Positions 52,902-63,156 are shown, counted from the first letter of the stretch. The stretch: DNA of 64,000 nt from Pararobbsia silviterrae (GCF_003628125.1 NZ_RBZU01000001.1:1025793-1089792); one strand, 5' to 3'. Made by a program: numbers and translations. The notes: generated by a model not told the origin, from the sequence alone.

Positions 52902-53919
52902 GCCAATACGCATCGAGCTTGCCGATCATCGCGGTGCGCTGCGCGGGCTCGACGAACGACGCTTCGAGACTGTTGCGCGCGATCGTGTAGAGATCGCGAT
53001 CGCCGAGATCCAGCGCTTCGGCGATCGCGACGAAGTTGTCGTTGACGTAGCCGCCGAAATACGCCGGGTCGTCCGAGTTGACCGTGACCGCGACCCCCGC
53101 GTCGAGCAGGACCTTCAGCGAATGCTTGCGCAGATCGTCGAACACCATGAGCTTGAGATTCGAGAGCGGGCAGACGGTCAACGCGATGCGCTCGTCGGCC
53201 AGACGTTGAACGAGCGCCGCATCCTCGATGCTGCGCACGCCGTGGTCGATCCGTTCGACGCGCAGGATATCGAGCGCCTCGTGGATATACGCGGGCGGTC
53301 CTTCCTCGCCCGCATGCGCGACGAGGCGCAGGCCGCGGTCGCGCGCCTTCGCGAACACGCGCGCGAAGTTCGACGGCGGGAAATCGCGTTCCGACGAGTC
53401 GAGGCCGATGCCGATCAGGCGATCGCCATAGCGCTCGAACAGACGTTCGGCGCTGTCGTAGGTCGCGAGCGCCGACTGTTCGGGCAGGTGACGCAGGAAA
53501 CAGAGGATCAGTTTGCTCGTGAGCCCGTGCCGGCGTTCGGCGTCGGCCATCGCGGCCTCGATGCCCTCGACGACGGCTTCGATCGGCACGCCGCGTTCGG
53601 TGTGCGTCTGCGGATCGAAAAACAGCTCGGTATGGATCACGTGATCGACCGCCGCGCGATCGAGATACGCGCGCGTCATGTCGTAGAAGTCGTCGGCCTT
53701 GAGCAGCACGCTCGCGCCGGCATAGTAGATGTCGAGGAACGACTGGAGATCCGTGAACGCATAAGCCTTGCGCAGCGCTTCGACCGTCGGATAGGCAAGG
53801 CGGATCTTGTTGCGTTCCGCGAGTTCGAAGATTTGCTCGGGTTCAAGCGAGCCTTCGATATGCATGTGCAATTCCGCCTTCGGCGCGTTGCGAATCTTGT
53901 TGAGCAGAGCCTGTTCCAT
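52894..53919 (-). CDS. Adenine deaminase (adenosine deaminase family)
   Basis: This 341-aa amidohydrolase has metal ligands in AELHMHIEGSLEP, HAGEEGPPAYI, DHG and NSDDPAYFGGY. The HAGEEGPP form is that of bacterial adenine deaminases, often mislabelled adenosine deaminase; these make hypoxanthine from adenine. Neighbours for guanine and xanthine use fit a free-base substrate. Start 53919 (MEQALLNKIRN) matches the family; the frame runs further upstream. Confidence 0.85.
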   Translation of the reverse strand: MEQALLNKIRNAPKAELHMHIEGSLEPEQIFELAERNKIRLAYPTVEALRKAYAFTDLQSFLDIYYAGASVLLKADDFYDMTRAYLDRAAVDHVIHTELFFDPQTHTERGVPIEAVVEGIEAAMADAERRHGLTSKLILCFLRHLPEQSALATYDSAERLFERYGDRLIGIGLDSSERDFPPSNFARVFAKARDRGLRLVAHAGEEGPPAYIHEALDILRVERIDHGVRSIEDAALVQRLADERIALTVCPLSNLKLMVFDDLRKHSLKVLLDAGVAVTVNSDDPAYFGGYVNDNFVAIAEALDLGDRDLYTIARNSLEASFVEPAQRTAMIGKLDAYWHG

Positions 53920-54124
53920 ATGCGGATTCGTGGTGGATTCGATTTCGATGACGGGTGGGGGGTATCCCGCACCCGTTGCGGATTCTTGGTGCGCGGCCGG
54001 CAGGCGGGGCCCGCCGTGCCGCGCGATGGGTCCTAGTTTACCTGCGCCGCCCGCATTCGATCGCGACACGGCGCGGCGCCGCGCTTCGGTTTCGTCCGCC
54101 GCGCACGCGTGCGATTTCCGCGCC

Positions 54125-55132
54125 TCATGCCGTGACCGGTCTCGCATGCGCGACGCGCATATCGACAACCTGAAGCAATTGCGCGGCGACCGAGATCGCG
54201 ATGACTTCGGGCGCCTTGTCGACGATGCCCGCGACGCCGATCGGGCAGACCATCCGCGCGATCTGATGCGGATCGATCCCGCGCGCCGCGAGCCGGTGTT
54301 CGAACTGCTTGCGCTTCGTATGCGAACCGATCAGACCGAAATACGCATAGTCGGCGCGGCGCAGGATGCGTTCACACAGCGTTTGATCGAGCGCGTGACT
54401 GTGCGTCATCACGAGAAAGTAGCTGCCCGGCGGCGCGGTATCGACCGCGTATTCGGGCGTGTCGTTCGCATCGATCGTCAGCGACGGCCATTGCGCGGCG
54501 TCGAGTTTCGGAAACTGCGCGTCGCGCGCATCGACCCAGTGGATCGAGCACGGCAACGCGCGCAGCACGTCGACGAGCGCCGCGCCGACGTGGCCGGCGC
54601 CGAACAGCACGACATGAAAGCGCCGGGCCGCGATCGTCTCGGTCAGCAAGGGCCCCGTGCCGTCGCCGGTCCAGAGCAGGCAATCGGCGACGTCGCAGCC
54701 GGGCTCGGGATCGCTGAGCATGACGGGCAGCGTCGAATCGAACGGCACGCTGCGCACCGTCGCTTGACCCGCCGCCAGACGCCGCGCGAGCGTCTTGACC
54801 CAGCCGAGGTCCGCGATCGTGAGCCGCTCGAACGACAGGACCACGACGCCGCCGCAGCATTGCCCGAGGCTCGGGCCGAGCGACATGCGTTCGAGGCGCC
54901 GGTTGACGTCGGTCGGGCCGTGCGCGCCTTCGCGAAGCACCTGGCGCGCGATGTCGATGGCCTTGAACTCGAGATGGCCGCCGCCGATCGTGTCGTAGAT
55001 CGCCTCGCGCGTCACGACCATCTTCGTGCCCGCGTCGCGCGGCGCCGATCCTTCGGTGCGCGCGACGGTCACGAGCACGGCGGCGTCGCCGTGCACGAGC
55101 GTCTGTTGCAGCGACTGAAGCCAGCGGTCCAT
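54125..55132 (-). CDS. xdhC: Xanthine dehydrogenase accessory protein XdhC
   Basis: This 335-aa protein binds sulfurated molybdenum cofactor and loads it into XdhB. XdhC/CoxI features are GSAPRDAGTKMVV near the start, QCCGGVVVL, the Rossmann segment VVLFGAGHVGAALVDVL and YFGLIGSHTKRKQF. It follows xdhB by 28 bases in the same direction. Confidence 0.95.
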   Translation of the reverse strand: MDRWLQSLQQTLVHGDAAVLVTVARTEGSAPRDAGTKMVVTREAIYDTIGGGHLEFKAIDIARQVLREGAHGPTDVNRRLERMSLGPSLGQCCGGVVVLSFERLTIADLGWVKTLARRLAAGQATVRSVPFDSTLPVMLSDPEPGCDVADCLLWTGDGTGPLLTETIAARRFHVVLFGAGHVGAALVDVLRALPCSIHWVDARDAQFPKLDAAQWPSLTIDANDTPEYAVDTAPPGSYFLVMTHSHALDQTLCERILRRADYAYFGLIGSHTKRKQFEHRLAARGIDPHQIARMVCPIGVAGIVDKAPEVIAISVAAQLLQVVDMRVAHARPVTA

Positions 55133-55160
55133 AGGCGTGTCGTATCGTGTCGTGCCGCGC

Positions 55161-57635
55161 TCAGCGGCCCGTCGTTTCCATGCTCGACGTGAGCGCGCCC
55201 TCGATGAGCGGCGCGCCCGCGAGCGGATGCACGGCGACCTCGACGGCTTGCCGGCCGGCCGCGACCGCGTCGATCGCATCGAGGATGGCCTCGGGCGTCG
55301 CGGGCGCGCGCAGCGGCGGCACGCAGCGCGGATCACTCGACGTCGCGGCGATCGCGTCGCGGATCGCGAGCAGCACCGAAAACGGCAGCAGCAGCGGCGG
55401 TTCGCCGACGGCCTTCGACCGGTAGACGCTCGGCTCGGCGTTCAGGTTATCGAACAAGCGCACGTGGAACGCAGCGGGACAATCGCTGATCGCCGGGATC
55501 TTGTAGGTCGACGGCGCATGCGTCATGAGCCGCCCCTGGGCGTTCCACCAGAGTTCTTCGGTCGTGAGCCAGCCCATGCCCTGGATGAATGCGCCTTCGA
55601 CCTGGCCGATGTCGATCGCGGGATTGATCGAGCGGCCCGCGTCATAGAGCGCGTCGGCGCGCACCAGCTTCCATTCGCCCGTCAGCGTATCGATGACGAC
55701 CTCGGACACGGCCGCCGCATACGCGAAATAGTAGAACGGCGCGCCGGTCAGCGTCTTCGAGTCCCAATGGACCTTGGGCGTCGCGTAGAAGCCGTCGGAC
55801 CACAACTGTACGCGCGCGAGATACGCAGCCTCGACGAGCGTCGCGAACGCGACGTCGAACGTCTTCGCGAATACGCGGCCGCCGTCGAATTCGACCTCGT
55901 CGGCCTCGCAGCCGTACTGCTTCGCGGCGAATTCGGCGAGGCGCATGCGGATCGTCAGCGCGGCCGCCTCGGCGGCCTTGCCGTTGAGGTCGCTGCCGGT
56001 GGAGGCCGCCGTCGCCGAGGTGTTCGCGATCTTGCTCGTGTCGGTCGCGGTCGAACGCACGCGGTTCAGGTCGAGTCCGAGCACGGCCGCGACGACTTGC
56101 GCGACTTTCGTGTTCAGGCCCTGTCCCATCTCGGTGCCGCCGTGATTGACGAGCGCGGAACCGTCACGATAGACGTGGACGAGCGCGCCGGCCTGATTCA
56201 GATGTGGGACGTTGAACGAAATGCCGAACTTGACCGGCGTCAGCGCGATCCCGCGCTTGAGCACGGGACTCGATCGATTGAACGCGTCGATCGCGGCCTT
56301 GCGCGTCGCGTAGTCGCTCGACGCGACGAGTTCGTCGGTCAACGGGCCGATGACGTTGTCCGTGACGGTCTGCCCGTAGGGCGTGACATTGCGCTCCTGC
56401 GTGCCGTAGAAGTTGGCGCGCCGCACGTCGAGCGGATCGCGTCCGAGCTTGCGCGCGATCGCGTCGAGCAGGACTTCCATGACGAGCGCGCCCTGCGGAC
56501 CGCCGAAGCCGCGGAACGCCGTGTTCGATTGCGTGTTCGTTCGGCACGCAAGGGCCCAGATGTCGACGTCGGGCAGGAAATAGGCGTTGTCGAAATGGCA
56601 GAGCGCGCGCGTCGCGACCGCGCCCGACAGATCGGCCGAGAACCCGGCGCGCAGCGCGATCTCGACGCGGGCGCCGAGCAGCCGCCCCTCGGCGTCGAAC
56701 CCGGCTTCGTACCGGTACCACGCGTCGTGACGCTTGCCCGTGATCATGAAGTCGTCGTCGCGGTCGGCGCGCAGCTTGACCGGACGGCGCAGGTGCCGCG
56801 CGCAGAGCGCGGCGGCGCCCGCGAACAGCGCCGACTGCGACTCCTTGCCGCCGAAGCCGCCACCCATGCGCCGGCATTCGACGAGCACCGCATGGCTCGG
56901 CAGATCGAGCAGATGCGCGACGACATGCTGCATCTCGCTCGGATGCTGCGTCGAGCACCAGACGTGCATCGAATCGCCTTCCTTCGGGACCGCATAGGCG
57001 ATCTGACCTTCGAGGTAGAACTGTTCCTGCCCGCCGACTTCGAATTCGCCGCTCACGCGATACGGGGCCTCGGCCATCTTGGCGTCGGGATCGCCGCGCA
57101 CGAGATGCAGCGGCGGGACCACGTACTGCTTGCGCGCGTGCGCGTCGCGCGCGGTCAGCACGGCTTCGAGCGGCTCGTACCGGACGACGTCGTCATGCCG
57201 CGCGAGCTGCGCGGCGCGACGCGCCAGATCGTGGGTCCGCGCGACGACGATGAACACGGGCTGACCCAGATAGAGGACCTCGCCCTCGGCGAGCACGGGA
57301 TCGTCGTGGAGCACGGGACCGCAGTCGTTGACGCCAGGGATGTCGGCGGCCGTGAATACCGCGACGACGCCGGGCGCGCGCCGCACGCGGTCGAGATCGA
57401 TCGAGACGATCCGCGCGTGCGCATGCTTCGAGAGCCCGAGCGCCGCATGCAGCGTGCCCTGGAGTTCGACGATGTCGTCGGTATACGTCGCTTCGCCGCA
57501 GACGTGCAGCGTCGCCGACTCATGCGCGCGCGGCACGCCGATCGAGGGGCCGCGCGCGGCGGCCGCGGAATCGGCCGCCTGCGCGGGGGCGCGGTCGAGG
57601 GTCGCCGCGCCGGGCGCGTCGTGATGCGTATTCAT
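55161..57635 (-). CDS. xdhB: Xanthine dehydrogenase, molybdopterin-binding subunit
   Basis: This 824-aa large subunit hydroxylates hypoxanthine and xanthine to urate. Cofactor and active-site segments are present: RRMGGGFGGKES, NTAFRGFGGPQG, GGTEMGQGLNTK and, near the C-terminus, AVGEPPLLL with the catalytic Glu. It starts 14 bases after xdhA. The long frame on the opposite strand is a codon shadow. Confidence 0.96.
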   Translation of the reverse strand: MNTHHDAPGAATLDRAPAQAADSAAAARGPSIGVPRAHESATLHVCGEATYTDDIVELQGTLHAALGLSKHAHARIVSIDLDRVRRAPGVVAVFTAADIPGVNDCGPVLHDDPVLAEGEVLYLGQPVFIVVARTHDLARRAAQLARHDDVVRYEPLEAVLTARDAHARKQYVVPPLHLVRGDPDAKMAEAPYRVSGEFEVGGQEQFYLEGQIAYAVPKEGDSMHVWCSTQHPSEMQHVVAHLLDLPSHAVLVECRRMGGGFGGKESQSALFAGAAALCARHLRRPVKLRADRDDDFMITGKRHDAWYRYEAGFDAEGRLLGARVEIALRAGFSADLSGAVATRALCHFDNAYFLPDVDIWALACRTNTQSNTAFRGFGGPQGALVMEVLLDAIARKLGRDPLDVRRANFYGTQERNVTPYGQTVTDNVIGPLTDELVASSDYATRKAAIDAFNRSSPVLKRGIALTPVKFGISFNVPHLNQAGALVHVYRDGSALVNHGGTEMGQGLNTKVAQVVAAVLGLDLNRVRSTATDTSKIANTSATAASTGSDLNGKAAEAAALTIRMRLAEFAAKQYGCEADEVEFDGGRVFAKTFDVAFATLVEAAYLARVQLWSDGFYATPKVHWDSKTLTGAPFYYFAYAAAVSEVVIDTLTGEWKLVRADALYDAGRSINPAIDIGQVEGAFIQGMGWLTTEELWWNAQGRLMTHAPSTYKIPAISDCPAAFHVRLFDNLNAEPSVYRSKAVGEPPLLLPFSVLLAIRDAIAATSSDPRCVPPLRAPATPEAILDAIDAVAAGRQAVEVAVHPLAGAPLIEGALTSSMETTGR

Positions 57636-57649
57636 GATCCCTCCTTCGC

Positions 57650-59164
57650 TCAGGCCGTCGCCCAGGCGTCGGGCGCCGCGAACACATTGACCTCGGCGAG
57701 GTCGAGCGGCGCCGCGTCGCGGGTTTCGAGCCAGAAGCGATACAACAGGTTTCGCGCGGTCTTCGCGCGATAGGCGTCCGACGCGCGCATGTCCGAGAGC
57801 GGTGCATAGTCGGCCGACAGCGCGTCCATCGCGGCGCGTACGGTGGCTTCGGTCCAGGGCGCGCCCGTGAGGACGGCTTCCACGGACGCCGCGCGTTTGG
57901 GTGTCGCGGCCACGCCGCCGTAAGCGATGCGCGCCTCGGCGATCGACCCCTCCTTCAGACGGATCGCAAACGCGCCGCAGACCGCGGAGATATCCGAGTC
58001 GTAGCGCTTGGACAGCTTGTACGTGCGGAAACGCAGGTCGTGCGTCGGGCGCGGTACGCGGATCGCCTCGACGAATTCGCCGGGCGTCAGCGCGGTCTTC
58101 TGGTAGGCGAGATAAAACGCATCGAGCGGCAGCGTGCGTTGCTGTGCGCCATGGCGCAGCACGACCTGTGCGCCGAGCGCGATCAGCGCGGGCATCGAGT
58201 CGCCGATCGGCGAGCCGTTCGCGACATTGCCGCCGAGCGTCCCCGCGTTGCGGATCGGCACCGACGCGAAGCGCTTCCAGAGTTCGGTGACCTCGGGGTA
58301 GTCGGCCGCGATCGCGCCGAACGCGTCCTGAAGCTTGGCCGCGGCCCCGACCGTCAGCGTATCGGCGCCGACGTCGATCGCACGGAGTTCCGCAACGTTG
58401 CCGATATAGAGGATGTCGCCGAGATCGCGAAACTGTTTCGTGACCCAGAGGCCGATATCGGTGCTGCCCGCGAGCACGCGCGCCTCGGGCAGGGCCGCGC
58501 GATAGTCGGCGAATGCCGCGAGCGTGCGCGGCGCGATGAAGCGGTGCGCGTTGCCGTTCGCGTCGAGATACGGGTAGTCGAGCGTCTCGGTGCGGTCAAG
58601 GCTCGCGAGCGTGCGCGCGAGCGCGTCGCGATCGATCCGGTCGCCGCCGGCCGGCGGGTAGTCGACCATGGTCCGGGTCGCGTCGATGATCGGCCGGTAG
58701 CCCGTGCAGCGGCACAGATTGCCGGACAGGGCCTCGTCGATGTCCTCGCGCGTCGGCGCGCCGGCGGCGGGGTCGACGTTCTGGTAAAGCGCCCACATCG
58801 ACATGACGAAGCCCGGCGTGCAGAAACCGCATTGCGAACCGTGGCAATCGACCATCGCCTGCTGTACCGGATGCAGCGTGCCGTCGGCGCGGCGCAGGTC
58901 CTCGACCGTGTAGAGCGCGCGTCCGTCGAGGGTCGGCAGAAACTGGATGCAGGCATTGACGGCGCGCAGCGAGACGCCGCCTTCGCCGTCGGGCTCGCCG
59001 ACGACGACCGTGCATGCACCGCAGTCGCCTTCGGCGCAGCCTTCCTTGGTGCCGGTGCAGTTCAGGTCTTCGCGCAAATGCTGGAGAACGGTGCGCGTGG
59101 CGGCGACGCCGCCGACCTCGCGGACCTCGCCGCGATAATAGAAACGGAGAGTGTGCGAATCCAT
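57650..59164 (-). CDS. xdhA: Xanthine dehydrogenase, FeS/FAD subunit
   Basis: This 504-aa small subunit carries electrons from the molybdenum site to NAD. Two [2Fe-2S] clusters are bound by Cys43/48/51/72 and Cys112/115/151/153 (CAEGDCGAC, CGFC, CRCTGYRP). The FAD domain follows with RNAGTLGGNVANGSPIGD. Start 59164 (MDSHTLRFYYRG) matches the family; the frame extends upstream without support. It is first in the operon. Confidence 0.96.
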   Translation of the reverse strand: MDSHTLRFYYRGEVREVGGVAATRTVLQHLREDLNCTGTKEGCAEGDCGACTVVVGEPDGEGGVSLRAVNACIQFLPTLDGRALYTVEDLRRADGTLHPVQQAMVDCHGSQCGFCTPGFVMSMWALYQNVDPAAGAPTREDIDEALSGNLCRCTGYRPIIDATRTMVDYPPAGGDRIDRDALARTLASLDRTETLDYPYLDANGNAHRFIAPRTLAAFADYRAALPEARVLAGSTDIGLWVTKQFRDLGDILYIGNVAELRAIDVGADTLTVGAAAKLQDAFGAIAADYPEVTELWKRFASVPIRNAGTLGGNVANGSPIGDSMPALIALGAQVVLRHGAQQRTLPLDAFYLAYQKTALTPGEFVEAIRVPRPTHDLRFRTYKLSKRYDSDISAVCGAFAIRLKEGSIAEARIAYGGVAATPKRAASVEAVLTGAPWTEATVRAAMDALSADYAPLSDMRASDAYRAKTARNLLYRFWLETRDAAPLDLAEVNVFAAPDAWATA

Positions 59165-59558
59165 AGGATGACTCGGCTGGACGAGCAGCTCGAAAAGGTT
59201 GCGGACCCGGCGCGCGCCGCGCTCATGCGCACGTGATCGCCATCCATGATGCGAACCATAGCACTGAGCCGTGCCGGAAAGTATTGGCGCGTCTGATCCG
59301 CGCCATGCGGAGCCGCCTATATCCGGTTCCGCCGCCGGCGCGCGGGCCTTGTCAGGCAAGCACGCGCCGTGCCGGCGCGCCGTCCTGGGTGTTTGCCCTC
59401 GGTGTTTCCCCTCGGGCGCGTTTCGGTGTTTCCCGCAGGGGGCTCCATGGAGGCTTGCCTGGATATTTCCCCGGCGCTTTTCTCCGTGTAAACGCGAACG
59501 AGGCGCCCGGACGCCGTCGCGTCGCGGGAGCCTCGTTCGGAAAACGGGAAGGGTGCGG
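59165..59558. other. Spacer between dsbB and the xdh operon
   Basis: These 394 bases have no gene. They contain imperfect repeats of GGTGTTTCCCCTC (59388-59435) and, next to dsbB, the hairpin at 59495-59539. The xdhA promoter should lie here. Confidence 0.5.
59495..59539 (-). terminator. Possible terminator after dsbB
   Basis: An exact 10-bp inverted repeat (CGAACGAGGC) with a 25-base loop starts 20 bases past the dsbB stop on the minus strand. Only a short T-containing stretch (CGTTTACAC) follows, so termination is plausible but not certain. Confidence 0.45.
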
Positions 59559-60089
59559 CTATCGGCCGGCGGCGAGCACGCGCTTGCGCGTCCACATCGA
59601 GCGCGCGACGAGCACCGTCACGAGCACGAAGCCGACGAGCGACCACTGCGGCAACGTGAGGCCCAGCAGCGGCGGATAGGGCGTCTCGCAGAGCCCCGCG
59701 ACCTGGAACACCTGCGGCAGCCACTTCGCGGGCGGCAGACCGTCGACGATCGGCTGGAGCTTGTCGAAGCCGCAACTGAAGCTCGGGTGCGCCTGGACCC
59801 AGACGTGGCGCGCGGCCGTCGCGAGACCGCCGAGCGCGCTGAGCAGCACGAGCGTCTCGGAGATCGCGATGCTGCGCCAGCTCGACGACGTCGAACCGAT
59901 CAGCGCGAAGATCGCGATCAGCAGATAGCCGTAGCGCTGCAGGATACAGAGCGGGCACGGGTCTTCGCGCTGGAAAATCTGGAGATAGAGCGCCCCGCAG
60001 ACGAGGCCGATGCAGACGATTGCGAGCGCGAGCAGGCGGCGGCGTTCACGAGCAAGCAGACGCGACGAGGCGTCGAAGGTACGGATCAT
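59559..60089 (-). CDS. dsbB: Disulfide bond formation protein DsbB
   Basis: This 176-aa inner-membrane protein reoxidises DsbA and passes electrons to quinone. It has four transmembrane helices. The first cysteine pair is Cys45-x-x-Cys48 (CPLC) and the second Cys105 and Cys133 ([17 protein letters not shown]). Length and spacing are standard for Burkholderiales. Confidence 0.95.
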   Translation of the reverse strand: MIRTFDASSRLLARERRRLLALAIVCIGLVCGALYLQIFQREDPCPLCILQRYGYLLIAIFALIGSTSSSWRSIAISETLVLLSALGGLATAARHVWVQAHPSFSCGFDKLQPIVDGLPPAKWLPQVFQVAGLCETPYPPLLGLTLPQWSLVGFVLVTVLVARSMWTRKRVLAAGR

Positions 60090-60159
60090 TGGACGGTTGG
60101 AATGTGGTCGATCATGAATCGCTTATCGGTCGGATAGCGGCCGTCTTGAGGCGGGCGGC

Positions 60160-61659
60160 TCATTGTAGCGGGTTCGTTCCGCGCACGCCCTCAAGTGCGG
60201 CCTCGACGCGCCGTCCAAGCGCGAGGATCGCCGCGTCGCGCTCGGCGAGGCCGGCGAGCATCAGGCCGACCGGCGCGTCGCCCGCGCGGTGGCACGGCAG
60301 CGACAGCGCGCAGCCGTCGATGAAGTTGATGACGCTCGGATTGCGCAGGATCAACGGGTTAAGCCGGAAGAACGCCGTGTCGTCGGCGAGATCGGCGACG
60401 GTCGGCGGCGCGATCGGCACGGTCGGGCAGACGACGGCGTCGAACGGCGCGAACGCGCGCGCCGCCGCGTCGATCATCGCGCGGCGCTCGCCGAGCAGGT
60501 CGATGTACTCGCTCGCGCGCACGGTCTCGCCCTTCATGATCCGGAAGAGCACGCGCGAGTCGTACTGAGCCGCGTGCTCGAGCAGCGGACGGTGGAGCGC
60601 ATACGATTCGATCGACGGGATCCCGATGCGGTTGATCTCGGGCAGGCGGTCGAGCGCATCGAACGTGAAATCGACGAGTTCGGCGCCCGCGGCCTCGAGC
60701 GCGCGCAGCGCATGCTCGAATGCGCGCGGCACGATGTCGTCGGCGTCGTTGAACATGAAGTTGCGCAGCACGCCGAAGCGGCGTCCCGCGAGCGGCTTTG
60801 CGCCGAAGGCGCGCGCGCGCGATCCCGCGTCGTCCAAGACCGCGGGCTCGTCGCGCGCCGTCGCGGGCAGCCCCGCGAGAATCCGGTCGACGATCGCGCA
60901 GCAATCGACGGTGAGCCCGATCGGGCCGATCGAGTCGAGTGTCGTCGACAGCGGAAACGCGCCGGTCGCCGGCACGCGGCGCGCGGTCGGCTTGAAGCCC
61001 GTCAATTCGCAGAACGTCGCCGGAATCCGGATCGATCCCCCCGTGTCGGTGCCGAGCGCGACGGCGGCCATGCCGTCCGCGACGGACGCGGCCGCGCCCG
61101 AGGACGATCCGCCCGACACCGTTTGCGCCGCGCGTCGATACGGCGCGAGCGGATGTCCGTAGTGCGGGTTGAGACCGACGCCCGAAAACGCGAATTCGCT
61201 CATGTTCGTGCGTCCGATCAGCACGGCGCCCGCGCGGCGCAGACGCGCGACCGCTTCGGCATCCGCGTGCGCGGGCGCGGCGTCGCGCAGGACCGCCGAG
61301 CCCGCGCGCGTGACCTCGCCCTTGACGTCGAACAGATCCTTGATCGACACGGGCACGCCGTGCAGCGGCGAGAGCACGGTGCCCGCACGGCGCAGGGCGT
61401 CGGCCGCGTCGGCCATCTCGAGCGCGTGCGCCGCATCGACGTGAATGAAGACCTGCTTGCCCTGGCCGTTCGGGTCGGCGATGCGCGCGAGCATCGCCTG
61501 CGTCAACGCGCGGCTCGTGATGCGGCCCGCGTCGAGATCGCGCGCGAGCGCGCGCAGGCTTGTCACGCGATAGGTATCGGACCGGCCCGAGCCGATCGTC
61601 TGGATGTCGGAGGCGTGGAGCGAAGCAGCGTCGGATACGGTCGATGTGGGACGGCTCAT
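60160..61659 (-). CDS. Amidase signature family hydrolase
   Basis: This 499-aa enzyme has the Ser-Ser-Lys triad of amidases: Lys in VSIKDLFDVKG, and the two Ser in SGGSSSGAAASVADG, with GTDTGGSIRIPA downstream. It hydrolyses an amide; the substrate could be an aliphatic or aryl amide or allophanate-like compound and is not evident. Start 61659 gives MSRPTSTV. Confidence 0.92.
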   Translation of the reverse strand: MSRPTSTVSDAASLHASDIQTIGSGRSDTYRVTSLRALARDLDAGRITSRALTQAMLARIADPNGQGKQVFIHVDAAHALEMADAADALRRAGTVLSPLHGVPVSIKDLFDVKGEVTRAGSAVLRDAAPAHADAEAVARLRRAGAVLIGRTNMSEFAFSGVGLNPHYGHPLAPYRRAAQTVSGGSSSGAAASVADGMAAVALGTDTGGSIRIPATFCELTGFKPTARRVPATGAFPLSTTLDSIGPIGLTVDCCAIVDRILAGLPATARDEPAVLDDAGSRARAFGAKPLAGRRFGVLRNFMFNDADDIVPRAFEHALRALEAAGAELVDFTFDALDRLPEINRIGIPSIESYALHRPLLEHAAQYDSRVLFRIMKGETVRASEYIDLLGERRAMIDAAARAFAPFDAVVCPTVPIAPPTVADLADDTAFFRLNPLILRNPSVINFIDGCALSLPCHRAGDAPVGLMLAGLAERDAAILALGRRVEAALEGVRGTNPLQ

Positions 61660-61781
61660 GGTGGCGCGGGGTCCTCGGCGTACGGCAAGGGACGCGTCGG
61701 CGCCCGCGCGGATCGGCGATCCGCGCGGGCGCGACGCAGCGAAGAAAGCCGCCATTGTAGGACGCATTGCGCGGCCGCGAT

Positions 61782-61817
61782 GCGCGTCAAAAAGCGCGTC
61801 AAAAAGCGCGTCAAAAA
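61782..61817. repeat. Three exact 12-bp tandem repeats
   Basis: GCGCGTCAAAAA occurs three times head to tail in the divergent spacer between the amidase and PuuD-like genes. A-tracts repeat nearly every helical turn, so the DNA may be bent. Confidence 0.9.
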
Positions 61818-61950
61818 GCGCGCCGCGGCCGCGCGCGCCGTCGGGCCAACGCTAACGTTCCGTTGCAAATCGCGGGTTTGCCGGGGTCAGGGTAGAGGCG
61901 GATAATGGGCCGTCCCAGCCATCCACGCGCCTTGCGCCCGTTGAGCCACG

Positions 61951-63018
61951 ATGAGTGAAGACCCGTCGCGTCCCATCCCGCCCGCATCCGACCCGGCTGT
62001 CCAGGCCGGCGTTGCGCCCACGACATCGACCGTCGCGCCGAGCGCGACCCCGGATCCCACCGTCGAAGCCGCGTCCGATTCCGCCGGACCCGATCCCGCG
62101 CCCGAAGCGCTGCGCGGCGCCGCGACGCCCAACGTGCCGCCCGCGTATCTGAAAGCGCACGATTCGGCGTGGTCGGTGTTCGGGCGGATCTTCGCGGCGC
62201 GCGCCCGCGCGTTGTTCGATCGGGCCGGCCAGCGCATCACGCAACGGACGCTGCGCATCGGCGTATCGGCGCGGATCTTTCATCCGGAGCCGGGCGCCAA
62301 GGGGCTGCGCGGCAAGACGCTCCAATATCTCGAGGAGTCGGTCGCGCACTGGGTCATGTCGCGCGACGTGATCGTGTTCATGATCCCGACCGTTGGACAC
62401 CAGGGCATGCTCCATCCGAGCAATATCCGGCTGCGCGATTATGCGAAGCAGCTCGACGGGCTCGTGCTGCAGGGCGGCGCCGACGTCTCGCCGCAGTCTT
62501 ACGCCGACGTGACGACGCGGCCCGAATGGCCGGGCGATCGCGTGCGCGACATGTACGAACTCGAACTGCTGCATGAATTCATCGAGGCGGGCAAGCCCGT
62601 GCTCGGCATCTGCCGAGGCTGCCAGCTCATCAACGTCGCGTTCGGCGGGACCCTCTATCAGGACATCGCGACCGACGTGCCGACCGCGCAGACGCATGTG
62701 AACGACCAGTACGACCGCCTGCGGCATACGATCCAGTTCCCGCAGGGGTCGACGCTCGCGTCGATGTTCCCGACGCGCAGCGAGGCGCTCGTCAATTCGA
62801 TCCATCACCAGGCGGTCAAGGTGCTGGGCCGCGATCTGTCGATCGAGGCCGTGTCGGCCGATGACGGCATCGTCGAGTCGATCCGGTATCGCAAGGCGCC
62901 GTTCGTCACGGGCGTGCAATGGCATCCCGAGTTTCATAGCGCGGGCGGACCCGAGCTGCTCGACTGCACGCCGTTGCTCGATACGTTCCTGCGGCACGCG
63001 CGCGAGACGCGGTTTTAG
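61951..63018 (+). CDS. PuuD-like class I glutamine amidotransferase
   Basis: This 355-aa protein has the gamma-glutamyl-GABA hydrolase domain of PuuD: KQLDGLVLQGGADVSP, nucleophile Cys in GICRGCQLINVAFGG and the His-Glu pair in VQWHPEFH. Relatives cleave gamma-glutamyl amides in polyamine breakdown. The first 90 residues are an unusual Pro/Ala/Asp-rich extension. No other polyamine genes are nearby. Confidence 0.92.
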   Translation: MSEDPSRPIPPASDPAVQAGVAPTTSTVAPSATPDPTVEAASDSAGPDPAPEALRGAATPNVPPAYLKAHDSAWSVFGRIFAARARALFDRAGQRITQRTLRIGVSARIFHPEPGAKGLRGKTLQYLEESVAHWVMSRDVIVFMIPTVGHQGMLHPSNIRLRDYAKQLDGLVLQGGADVSPQSYADVTTRPEWPGDRVRDMYELELLHEFIEAGKPVLGICRGCQLINVAFGGTLYQDIATDVPTAQTHVNDQYDRLRHTIQFPQGSTLASMFPTRSEALVNSIHHQAVKVLGRDLSIEAVSADDGIVESIRYRKAPFVTGVQWHPEFHSAGGPELLDCTPLLDTFLRHARETRF

Positions 63019-63156
63019 GCATCAGTCGACCGATCGCGCGTCTCGCGCGCGATCGGCACAACAACGCCGGCCTGCTGAGCCGGCTGTACGTTCCGACCTG
63101 CATGGGCGCGCGGCGACGCGGCCCGGCCGGGGCGGTCGGAGACAGGAGGAGAGATC

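Noticed and set aside
55137-57773. 878-codon plus-strand open frame opposite xdhB
   Set aside because: Same effect: it mirrors a well supported xanthine dehydrogenase subunit and has no recognisable domain.
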